Shown in pieces: positions 7,350-13,595 of a stretch of DNA of 18,445 bases. Source of the stretch: Bacillota bacterium (GTDB lineage Bacteria; Bacillota_I; Bacilli_A; RF39; UBA660). A program made the translations under genes and the position numbers. Each line of letters begins with the position of its first letter. The stretch's first letter is position 1. The notes under the pieces were generated by a model, which saw only the letters and a program-made list of their open reading frames with translations, searched no databases and was not told the DNA's origin. The DNA lies in NCBI GenBank assembly GCA_023391185.1, contig JAEWBI010000036.1, forward strand, positions 1 to 18,445. Direction: 5' to 3'.

Positions 7350-7588
7350 TTATTAATAAACTCTTTAACTAAGACTTCTAGTACTTTAGCTCTTTCATAT
7401 TTAGTTAATTTCTTACGAGCTTCCTTATGACTAGATATATATCCAGGATCATCACTCATAAGATAACCTACTATTTGATTAATAGGATCATATCCCTTAT
7501 CTTCTAAAATTTCAGCAACTTCCTTTATAACATCAGATATGACTGTTTCTTCAATATCTTTAGTATTATAAATTTTTGTTTTCCCCAT
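7346..7588 (-). CDS. ireB: IreB family regulatory phosphoprotein (YrzL/DUF965)
   Basis: IreB is a small substrate of the Ser/Thr kinase IreK/PrkC that affects cephalosporin resistance in enterococci. The motif GYDPINQIVGYLMSDDPGYISSHKEARKK is diagnostic and covers most of the protein. I place the start at 7588, giving 80 residues (MGKTKIYN...). AGGTGA lies just upstream of that ATG, and a near-consensus promoter has its -10 box at 7618-7623. A more distal in-frame ATG at 7625-7627 would lie upstream of that -10 box and has no ribosome binding site. The N-terminal YNTKD region holds threonines that could be kinase targets; this is inferred. It is the first gene of the ireB-ruvX-DUF1292 operon. 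Confidence 0.95.
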   Translation of the reverse strand: MGKTKIYNTKDIEETVISDVIKEVAEILEDKGYDPINQIVGYLMSDDPGYISSHKEARKKLTKYERAKVLEVLVKEFINK

Positions 7589-7617
7589 TTTATCACCTAC
7601 TTTATGAATACACCTAT

Positions 7618-7646
7618 ATTTTAACATTAATTTGTTTTTTTATCAA
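7618..7646 (-). promoter_or_regulatory. Sigma-A promoter of ireB-ruvX-DUF1292
   Basis: TTGATA (7646-7641) and TAAAAT (7623-7618) are spaced by 17 bases on the minus strand. The start site is expected near 7611, about 22 bases before the ireB ATG at 7588. The -35 box begins immediately after the T-run of the preceding terminator. Confidence 0.75.
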
Positions 7647-7647
7647 T

Positions 7648-7675
7648 AAAAAAGATAGAAGTAATATTCTATCTT
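7648..7675 (-). terminator. Intrinsic terminator after the zinc-ribbon gene
   Basis: AAGAUAGAA (7675-7667) pairs perfectly with UUCUAUCUU (7660-7652) around a six-base loop, followed by a U run. The first arm overlaps the TAA stop codon at 7674-7676. Confidence 0.75.
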
Positions 7676-8690
7676 AAGATTCTATTCCGTATGTTTGTAT
7701 ATAATCAAATATATATGTATCATCGTAAGTACCCATATATACGTAATATAGATTGTTATTTTTATCTATTAATAACCATTCTTTTGTAATCCAACCATCT
7801 TCAAAAGCTGCTAATATAGTATATGCATTATATTCATCAACTACTTCATTTCCTAGTTTAACAGTAGCACCTTCATCTTTATAATCCTCAGCAAAATATG
7901 ATACATAATTATCAATTGTAAATTCTGAGTTTTCTAAACTTGATAAAGTTATTAATAATGTTTTTTCTTCATTACTATACTGAAGCACCTCGTCTGTGGT
8001 ACTAGAACCAGTATATCTTTCAAATGTATCTGGAACATCAATAAAACCATATCCTTTAGCTCCTACACGAATAGTATCACCATTACTATTAGATAAAACA
8101 TAGTCATCTATATCTCCACTTTTTTTTATATATGTAAAAACAAGTGTATCATTACTATAATCAAAGTTTGCATAAACAAATACTAGATTACCTGTATCGC
8201 TTGACTCTCTTACATACATAAAAATATTGGTTTCATCCTTAGCCTCAGAGAAATCTTCGTCTAAAAGGACTTCTGAGTATGCATCTAAGTCCTCAGCAGT
8301 AAAATCATCAGCATAATATACTAGTGTTGTAGTATTATTATCTTCTTTTAAGCTTTTATTTATCGACATTATATCTTTTTGTCCAACAGCACTATATATA
8401 GTTGGTATCTTATCATTACCAATTTCAATATATTCTTTTGTTTCATAATTATTTACAAAGGAAAAGGCTACTGCAATAATACCTACTATTAAAGCAACAA
8501 ATAAAGCTATACAACCAAATACAATTCCTAATATAAGTCCTGTTTTTGGTTTTTTCTTATTAACCACTTTATTCTGAACTGGAACGGGTCCAATATTTAC
8601 ATTTCCGTTACTAGTTCTAAGTGGAGTCCCACAATCTGCGCAAAATTTCTCTGCAGGGTTAGATTTTCGGCCACAATTTTCACAAAACAT
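7674..8690 (-). CDS. Membrane-anchored zinc-ribbon protein of unknown function
   Basis: The 338-residue protein opens with a double CxxC zinc ribbon: Cys3, Cys6, Cys17 and Cys20. A polar linker with a run of lysines follows, then one strong membrane segment at about 51-79. The C-terminal region of about 260 residues is acidic, rich in Asp, Thr, Tyr and Ser, and predicted to be extracytoplasmic and mainly β-stranded. The zinc ribbon would face the cytoplasm. Many Bacillota carry such zinc-ribbon/TM proteins with unrelated outer domains; I cannot name this outer domain. It interrupts the alaS-ireB pairing seen in Bacillus and has its own promoter and terminator. The start is supported by AGGAG. 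Confidence 0.88.
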   Translation of the reverse strand: MFCENCGRKSNPAEKFCADCGTPLRTSNGNVNIGPVPVQNKVVNKKKPKTGLILGIVFGCIALFVALIVGIIAVAFSFVNNYETKEYIEIGNDKIPTIYSAVGQKDIMSINKSLKEDNNTTTLVYYADDFTAEDLDAYSEVLLDEDFSEAKDETNIFMYVRESSDTGNLVFVYANFDYSNDTLVFTYIKKSGDIDDYVLSNSNGDTIRVGAKGYGFIDVPDTFERYTGSSTTDEVLQYSNEEKTLLITLSSLENSEFTIDNYVSYFAEDYKDEGATVKLGNEVVDEYNAYTILAAFEDGWITKEWLLIDKNNNLYYVYMGTYDDTYIFDYIQTYGIES

Positions 8691-8709
8691 ATTTTCACTC
8701 CTATTATTT

Positions 8710-8739
8710 AATATAATAAGTATACCATATATTTAACAA
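8710..8739 (-). promoter_or_regulatory. Probable promoter of the zinc-ribbon gene
   Basis: TTGTTA (8739-8734) and TATATT (8715-8710) are spaced by 18 bases on the minus strand, ending about 20 bases before the ATG. The leader would be very short. An alternative -10, TATACT, lies nearby but lacks a well-spaced -35. Confidence 0.45.
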
Positions 8740-8748
8740 TTTTTTCAC

Positions 8749-8774
8749 AAAAAAACTATATTAATCTAATATAG
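8749..8774 (-). terminator. Intrinsic terminator after alaS
   Basis: CUAUAUUA (8774-8767) pairs with UAAUAUAG (8763-8756) around a three-base loop and is followed by seven U. The second arm overlaps the alaS stop codon at 8761-8763. The stem is AU-rich but perfect. Confidence 0.7.
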
Positions 8775-10512
8775 CTTTTATTCTTCTTACCCCTGCACTA
8801 GATGCTTCCTCTTTTTGAATTTGGAAGTGACCAAGTTCACTAGTATTTTTAACATGTGGTCCACCACATAATTCCATTGATACATCACCAATTGAATATA
8901 CAGTTACTGTATCTGGATACTTTTCAATAAACATGCATTCAGCACCTGATCTTACTGCTTCTTCTTTAGGCATTGATTTTGCAGTTACATCTAACCCAGC
9001 ACTAATCCAAGTATTTACTAATTCTTCTACAGCAATTTTTTCTTCATCAGAAAGTTTATGATCACAAGAAAAATCAAAACGCATTCTTTCTTCTGTTATA
9101 TTACTACCTTTTTGATGAACATCCTTACTTACAACTACTTTAAGAGCAGCATTTAGTAAATGAGTAGCTGTGTGATATTTTGTTTCCATTTCACCTGTTG
9201 ATGCAAGACCACCTTTAAATTTAGCACTTGATCCTGCTCTTGATAATTCTTGATGAGCTTTAAACTTTTCAGCAAAACCTTCAGCATCAACACTTATGCC
9301 TTGTTCACCAGCAAGTTCTATTGTAAGTTCAATTGGGAAACCATAAGTATCATATAACTTAAATGCTAAATCCTTGTTTAATTTACCATCAGTTATTTCA
9401 CTTGTGATTTTTTCAAACTCTTTCAAACCTTTTTCTAATGTCCTATTGAATTTAACTTTTTCATTGTTTAGTACTTCAAGAACAACTTCTCTATTAGAAT
9501 CAATTTCAATATAATATTTTTTATATTCATCCATAATAGATTTAGCAATTTGTCCTTCCCAATCACTATCAATAACAATGCCAAGTTTTTTAGCATGTCT
9601 TATAGCTCTTCTTATTAATCTTCTTAAAATATATCCTTGATCAGTATTAGAAGGTTTTATTCCAGCAGGATCTGCTGAAATAAAGACAGCAGTCCTTATA
9701 TGATCAGCTATTATACGCATACTTACTTCATTACCTTCATATTTCTTATTTGAAACTAATTCTATTGTCTCAATAACATTTTTCCATACACTAGTTTGGT
9801 AGTTATCATCTACTCCTTCAAGTACAGCAACTACTCTTTCAAGTCCCATACCAGTATCAACATTCTTCTTAGGAAGTTCAGTAACATTACCATTTTCATC
9901 TTTGTTATATTGCATAAATACATTGTTCCAAATTTCAACCCATCTACTATCTTCTGGATCAAATTTAGTCGGTATTTCATCATTACTTCTCCAATAGAAA
10001 ATTTCAGTGTCTCCACCACATGGTCCTGAAGTTCCCGCTATCCAAAAATTATTTGAAGCATCTAAATAAGCAATTCTATCATCACTAATACCTAAACTTC
10101 TCCAAACGCTTGCACTTACTTCATCCCTTGGAATATCCTTATCACCTTCAAAAACTGTAACCGCTAAACGATTGATAGGAATGTTTAAGACTTTAGTTAA
10201 AAATTCAAAACTATAACTAATACTTTCTTCTTTAAAATAATCTCCTAGACTCCAGTTTCCTAACATTTCAAAAAATGTGTGATGCGTTTTATCACCTATT
10301 TCTTCTAAATCATTAGTTCTAATACATTTTTGATAATCACATAGTCTTGTACCATATGGATGAGGTTGCCCCATCAAATATGGAATTAATGGTTGCATAC
10401 CAGCTGTGTTAAATAAAACACTTGGATCATTTTCTGGTACTACTGGGCTACTTGGTATTTGTTTATGTCCTTTACTTATAAAAAAGTTTATATATAAATC
10501 TTTTAAATTCAT
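8761..10512 (-). CDS. alaS: Compact alanyl-tRNA synthetase lacking the β-barrel and C-Ala regions
   Basis: AlaRS attaches alanine to tRNA-Ala and edits mischarged Ser and Gly. This one has 583 residues, against about 870-880 in most bacteria. The class II catalytic core is intact, with GMLGNWS-like FEMLGNWSLGDYF at 71-83 and motif 3 DTGMGLERVVAVLEG at 219-233. The tRNA-recognition helices (about 260-400) are present. The editing site is complete: His447 and His451 in HTATH, Cys549 and His553 in CGGPH. Two parts are missing: the β-barrel of about 100 residues that normally lies between about 425 and 445, and everything after the SAD editing domain (DHHA1/C-Ala). The ORF ends cleanly at GVRRIKAILD with a terminator, so this is not a frameshift. 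Phrases such as GQPHPYGTRL and ELCGGPH resemble the short AlaRS of Patescibacteria as I recall it. The start overlaps the upstream stop as TAATG, with AAGGAGG before it. Confidence 0.95.
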   Translation of the reverse strand: MNLKDLYINFFISKGHKQIPSSPVVPENDPSVLFNTAGMQPLIPYLMGQPHPYGTRLCDYQKCIRTNDLEEIGDKTHHTFFEMLGNWSLGDYFKEESISYSFEFLTKVLNIPINRLAVTVFEGDKDIPRDEVSASVWRSLGISDDRIAYLDASNNFWIAGTSGPCGGDTEIFYWRSNDEIPTKFDPEDSRWVEIWNNVFMQYNKDENGNVTELPKKNVDTGMGLERVVAVLEGVDDNYQTSVWKNVIETIELVSNKKYEGNEVSMRIIADHIRTAVFISADPAGIKPSNTDQGYILRRLIRRAIRHAKKLGIVIDSDWEGQIAKSIMDEYKKYYIEIDSNREVVLEVLNNEKVKFNRTLEKGLKEFEKITSEITDGKLNKDLAFKLYDTYGFPIELTIELAGEQGISVDAEGFAEKFKAHQELSRAGSSAKFKGGLASTGEMETKYHTATHLLNAALKVVVSKDVHQKGSNITEERMRFDFSCDHKLSDEEKIAVEELVNTWISAGLDVTAKSMPKEEAVRSGAECMFIEKYPDTVTVYSIGDVSMELCGGPHVKNTSELGHFQIQKEEASSAGVRRIKAILD

Positions 10513-11069
10513 TATTTTTCCTCCTTGAATATTTCTTTTGTTATTTCTTCTAATTCTTTTATATATGTATCTAAATCATCATTATTTAAAACAAAATAAT
10601 CCGCAAATGCAATTGGACCGCCTTTAGCAAGATTTTCTATTTCAGTTATATCTCTTACCTCAGCTTCATCATTGGTAAGTGGTCTAATTTCTCTATTTTC
10701 TAATCTACTGTAACGATGTTTTTTATCAACCACAATTGAGATAACTACTAATTGTTCTTTAAATTTTTCTTTTAAAATTTTAAGTTCATCCCAAGAATAT
10801 AAACCATCAAGAACAACATTGCCTTTACTCACGTATTCTTCTATCTTTGGTAATAATAAAATTGCATATGCTCCCATACCATATTCTTTACGCAATCTTT
10901 CACGAACAGTTCTTTCATTAACAGGATTAATTTCCAAACCTTCTTTGTTCATTACATCCATTGTAACTCCACCAAAATAAACTTTTGGCCAGCCTAGATT
11001 TTCATAATATTCTGAGGCAATAGATTTACCACTACCACACATACCAACGATAGCTATTATTTTATTCAT
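10512..11069 (-). CDS. P-loop kinase, UPF0200/dephospho-CoA-kinase-like
   Basis: The 185-residue protein has an N-terminal Walker A loop, GMCGSGKS, at residues 9-16. A conserved-looking block, VNERTVRERLRKEYGMGAYA, follows, then VVLDGLYSWDELKILK as the Walker B-like strand and lid-region arginines around RLENREIRPLT. The C-terminal GGPIAFADYFVLNN is the phrase that recalls archaeal UPF0200 and bacterial dephospho-CoA-kinase-like proteins. The substrate is unknown; nucleotide or CoA-precursor phosphorylation is a family-level guess. It overlaps the upstream kinase gene by 8 bases and alaS by one, so all three are translationally coupled under the alanine T-box. Confidence 0.85.
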   Translation of the reverse strand: MNKIIAIVGMCGSGKSIASEYYENLGWPKVYFGGVTMDVMNKEGLEINPVNERTVRERLRKEYGMGAYAILLLPKIEEYVSKGNVVLDGLYSWDELKILKEKFKEQLVVISIVVDKKHRYSRLENREIRPLTNDEAEVRDITEIENLAKGGPIAFADYFVLNNDDLDTYIKELEEITKEIFKEEK

Positions 11070-11622
11070 TTATATTCTCCCTTATTATTAATTCTATTTT
11101 GCTTTTTAGATCTTCAATCAATCCACTATTATTAATTTCATAATCATAATTCTTATAATTATCTAGTGAAATTTCCGTAGAATGCTTTTTTTGCTCTATA
11201 GTTAAACTATTCTTATTTTCTAAACCATAAACATGAATAACTATAACATTTTTAAAAGTATTTCTTATAGTATCTATTTCTTCAGGAAATCTAGCATCAG
11301 ATATAGTAACTACATCATAAAAATATGAATAAACCTTAAGATCCTCGACTAATCTATTAATAAGCATTCTACTATTTATTTGATTTTTAATTAATTCAAT
11401 ACCTATTTGTTGTAGAAATTCTCTAGGTTTTGTTTCTTCATCACCGTTCCAATTCAAGATATTTTTTGCGTATTCTTTCAAATAAGAAGCATATGCTAAA
11501 TTAATAGTTTTCTTATTATACTTTTTATAAATACTCTCTATATGATTAGCAATCATATTTTTGCCAGTACCAGCTTTTCCACTTAATATATATATTATTG
11601 GGTTCCTATTTCTAAATTCCAT
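11062..11622 (-). CDS. P-loop protein resembling deoxynucleoside monophosphate kinases
   Basis: The 186-residue protein has a Walker A loop, SGKAGTGKN, at 14-22. The motif ISDARFPEEIDTIR at about 107-120 recalls the phage T4-type dNMP kinase pattern of an aspartate-arginine strand end followed by acidic residues. NLAYASYLKEYAKNIL after the first helix also fits that family. The likely reaction would be phosphorylation of a (deoxy)nucleoside monophosphate by ATP, but substrate specificity cannot be read from the sequence. It is the first gene after the T-box leader, with AAAAGGAGA before the ATG. It is the least expected product in an alanine-responsive operon. Confidence 0.8.
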   Translation of the reverse strand: MEFRNRNPIIYILSGKAGTGKNMIANHIESIYKKYNKKTINLAYASYLKEYAKNILNWNGDEETKPREFLQQIGIELIKNQINSRMLINRLVEDLKVYSYFYDVVTISDARFPEEIDTIRNTFKNVIVIHVYGLENKNSLTIEQKKHSTEISLDNYKNYDYEINNSGLIEDLKSKIELIIRENINE

Positions 11623-11650
11623 ATAAACATCTCCTTTTCTAATATATAAG

Positions 11651-11691
11651 AAAAACCGCGGGATTCTTTCTAGGAACGAAAGAGCCGCGGT
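11651..11691 (-). terminator. T-box-controlled terminator
   Basis: On the minus strand ACCGCGG (11691-11685) pairs with the later CCGCGGT (11660-11654). The inner UCUUUC/GAAAGA pairing lengthens the stem, and U residues follow. The 5' arm overlaps the conserved T-box sequence, so the antiterminator and the terminator exclude each other, as the T-box mechanism requires. Confidence 0.9.
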
Positions 11692-11842
11692 ACCATCCTA
11701 ATTATTACTTAATTTAATAACGAGTTTCCCCGGCATAATTTATATGCACTCAGAAGTAGCTTTCAATTTTCTTAATTCCTAATTTTCACCAAGCATTAGG
11801 TCTCTACTAATTAAGTTAAATTTACTTTTCTTCGTCTCCGTT
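11651..11842 (-). ncRNA. Alanine T-box riboswitch leader
   Basis: This leader senses uncharged tRNA-Ala and allows transcription of the two kinase genes and alaS when charging is low. Stem I begins about ten bases after the AI-2E stop codon. It contains an AGAGACC bulge element and a distal CCTAAT/ATTAGG hairpin with a CTTGGTGAAA-type loop. The specifier GCU (alanine) lies at 11760-11758, in the usual context GAAA-GCU-ACTTCTGAGTG. The T-box sequence AGGATGGTACCGCGG is at 11699-11685. Its acceptor-binding bulge, UGGU, fits the ACCA end expected for tRNA-Ala with discriminator A73. A strong terminator follows. The amino-acid call is therefore supported at both ends of the tRNA. Confidence 0.95.
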
Positions 11843-13039
11843 TTAATTGAAATTTAATATATCATATTTCTCATCAAAAAACAATAGTATTGCTTTAAAT
11901 GACGCAATTAAAGGGGTAGCTATTACCATTCCAAATATTCCCCAGAAATATCCAAATACTAATAATCCTAATATTATAGTTACTGGATGTAATTTAGTTG
12001 TCTTTGATAATATTACTGGTTGTAAGAAGTTCCCTTCTAAAAATTGAATTACACCTATAACTATCAAAGTAAGAATTCCTGTTGGTATACCTTGAGAAAA
12101 ACCAACTACTACTGCTGGAATACCACCAATATATGGCCCTGCATAAGGAATGATATTTGTAATACCACAAAATAATCCAAATAATAATGGTGCTTTTAAA
12201 CCAACAAAGTATAATCCAATTGAACTAATTACAAAAATAAATAAACAATCTAGAATAGCGCCAGTTACAAATGCTCTTAGTGCCATATCTATTTCTTGTA
12301 ATAATTCTCTTGTTGTAGTTTGTATCTTTCTAGGTAAAAAATCAATTATTGAATCAGTATTATCAAAACTAACAAGTAAGAAAAAGCCTATAACTAACCC
12401 TACTAATATAGTCCCTATTCCAGATAATAAAGATGACATTATACTAAGTAATACATCTGGCAGAGTTGATGATAAATTTGCTCCAAAATCTTCTATTTGT
12501 TCAAATAAGTTTTCTTTTGCTTCTGATGCATCAAAATTAGCAATACCGTCTAATGAATTAAATATATTAGTTCCAAAGTCTTGTACCTTATCAAATATAT
12601 CAGGTATTACTTTTGTGAACTCTTGTACCTGTGTATATAGTGTAGGTAAAAGTGAACCCATAACAAGAATAATACTGCCTAGGAATACTAAATATATAAT
12701 TCCTGCAGCAATTCCTCTTTTTAATCCCTTTTTAGTAAACCATTTAACTAATGGATTAAATAGCCAAGCAATTACTATTCCTAAAAATAGTGGAGCTATT
12801 ATTTGAAGTAATTTTAATAACATTGCAAATAAACCTGATTCTTTACCAAGTATTATAAAAGCATATAATCCAGTGATAATAGCAATATACAATCCTATCT
12901 TTAATATTTTCTTTGTTAATCTAATAATAGCATTTATTCCTTTGACGTCAAGTTTAACCTCTTTATCATTTTTTTCAGGTAATACAACTTCTTTTTTTAA
13001 TTCATCTATTTTTTTAGTAGTTGTTTTCTTTTCTTCCAT
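11843..13039 (-). CDS. AI-2E family transporter (YrrI-like)
   Basis: This 398-residue integral membrane protein belongs to the AI-2E/PerM permease family. Members export small molecules or exchange Na+/H+; the substrate here cannot be told. A Lys-rich cytoplasmic N-terminus of about 45 residues is followed by paired membrane segments near 48-95, a third near 108-130, a long soluble loop to about 190, and five or so further segments to the C-terminus. Family hallmarks are GITNIIPYAGPYIGGIPAVVVGF and QFLEGNFLQP, then LHPVTIILGLLVFGYFWGIFGMVIATP. Its position immediately upstream of alaS matches yrrI in Bacillus. A promoter precedes it. No terminator separates it from the T-box, whose own promoter lies inside this gene's 3' end. 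Confidence 0.92.
   Translation of the reverse strand: MEEKKTTTKKIDELKKEVVLPEKNDKEVKLDVKGINAIIRLTKKILKIGLYIAIITGLYAFIILGKESGLFAMLLKLLQIIAPLFLGIVIAWLFNPLVKWFTKKGLKRGIAAGIIYLVFLGSIILVMGSLLPTLYTQVQEFTKVIPDIFDKVQDFGTNIFNSLDGIANFDASEAKENLFEQIEDFGANLSSTLPDVLLSIMSSLLSGIGTILVGLVIGFFLLVSFDNTDSIIDFLPRKIQTTTRELLQEIDMALRAFVTGAILDCLFIFVISSIGLYFVGLKAPLLFGLFCGITNIIPYAGPYIGGIPAVVVGFSQGIPTGILTLIVIGVIQFLEGNFLQPVILSKTTKLHPVTIILGLLVFGYFWGIFGMVIATPLIASFKAILLFFDEKYDILNFN
11856..11884 (-). promoter_or_regulatory. Promoter for the T-box operon, inside the AI-2E gene 3' end
   Basis: TTGTTT (11884-11879) and TATATT (11861-11856) are spaced by 17 bases on the minus strand. They place a start near 11849, just before the base of Stem I, so the leader would begin where T-box structure begins. 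Readthrough from the AI-2E promoter is also possible. Confidence 0.6.
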
Positions 13040-13061
13040 ACTTTAACATCCTTTCTATATT

Positions 13062-13089
13062 ATTATAACAAAATAGCATATATTTACAA
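13062..13089 (-). promoter_or_regulatory. Sigma-A promoter of the AI-2E gene
   Basis: TTGTAA (13089-13084) and a perfect TATAAT (13067-13062) are spaced by 16 bases on the minus strand. An AAAGGATG ribosome binding site lies between the start site and the ATG at 13037-13039. Confidence 0.65.
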
Positions 13090-13113
13090 ACATTATTTAC
13101 AAAAATATTTACA
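13081..13113 (-). repeat. Three direct TGTAAATA repeats at the AI-2E promoter
   Basis: TGTAAATA occurs at 13113-13106, 13101-13094 and 13088-13081 on the minus strand, with steps of 12 and 13 bases. The last copy overlaps the -35 box. Spacing close to one helical turn, on the same face, suggests binding by an activator or repressor. AT-rich chance repetition is the alternative. Confidence 0.45.
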
Positions 13114-13153
13114 GATATGCAGTAGATAAGGTTTTATTTTAAAAAAATATAAT

Positions 13154-13184
13154 AAAAGAACAAATAACCAGTATTTGTTCTTTT
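13154..13184 (-). terminator. Strong intrinsic terminator after the lipoprotein gene
   Basis: AAAAGAACAAAUA (13184-13172) pairs perfectly over 13 bases with UAUUUGUUCUUUU (13166-13154) around a five-base loop, followed by a U-rich tract to about 13141. It closes the giant surface protein-lipoprotein unit. Confidence 0.85.
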
Positions 13185-13200
13185 AAAATTTAATAAATTT

Positions 13201-13566
13201 TTATTTTTCAGCAGTTGTATAATCTCCACAAACTAAATGATTTTGAACTTCATAATCACCTTTTTGTAGACCATCATCACCTGTTGAGTAAATAATTAAT
13301 GCATATGATTCTTCTTCATCACATTTTTCATCTGTAAATTTTTTAATATCTACTCCACCACTTGCTAAAGCCGATAATGTTATTTTTTGTTGAACTGATT
13401 CTTGTGCACCAGCCATAATAACCTTATCTTTTATATTTTCTTCATAAAATGATCCTGCTTCTTTTTTTAATGTTTTTTCTAGTGAACTATAATCTTTCTT
13501 TCCACATCCACTTACTACTAGTGTTACTAGTAGTAATGGAAGTATTAATAATTTTCCTTTTTTCAT
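13201..13566 (-). CDS. Small lipoprotein of unknown function
   Basis: The 121-residue protein has a lipoprotein signal peptide: MKKGK, a hydrophobic core of leucines and valines, and the lipobox VVSGC with Cys21 as the predicted diacylglyceryl site. The mature part is about 100 residues, rich in Lys, Glu and Asp. It includes KEAGSFYEENIKDKVIMAG and two further cysteines near the C-terminus (in DEKCDEEE and HLVCGDY) that could form a disulfide outside the cell. The family is not recognised. A GGAGAGAG site precedes the ATG. It starts 29 bases after the giant protein's stop codon without a convincing promoter, so the two are probably co-transcribed and may act together at the surface. Confidence 0.88.
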   Translation of the reverse strand: MKKGKLLILPLLLVTLVVSGCGKKDYSSLEKTLKKEAGSFYEENIKDKVIMAGAQESVQQKITLSALASGGVDIKKFTDEKCDEEESYALIIYSTGDDGLQKGDYEVQNHLVCGDYTTAEK

Positions 13567-13595
13567 TTTTCTCTCTCCTTTTATTTTATTTGTTT

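Noticed and set aside
7625..7627. Upstream ATG as the ireB start (93 residues)
   Set aside because: It lies upstream of the predicted -10 box at 7618-7623, has no ribosome binding site, and gives an N-terminus longer than the family norm. The ATG at 7588 has AGGTGA.
8761..10512. AlaS as a truncated pseudogene or frameshifted gene
   Set aside because: All catalytic and editing motifs are intact, the frame is clean, a terminator overlaps the stop codon, and the missing pieces match whole domains and not a random break.
12150..12806. Long plus-strand open frame (218 codons) opposite the AI-2E gene
   Set aside because: It is fully antisense to a well-supported membrane protein, lacks a ribosome binding site and family motifs, and has the composition expected of a mirrored hydrophobic gene.
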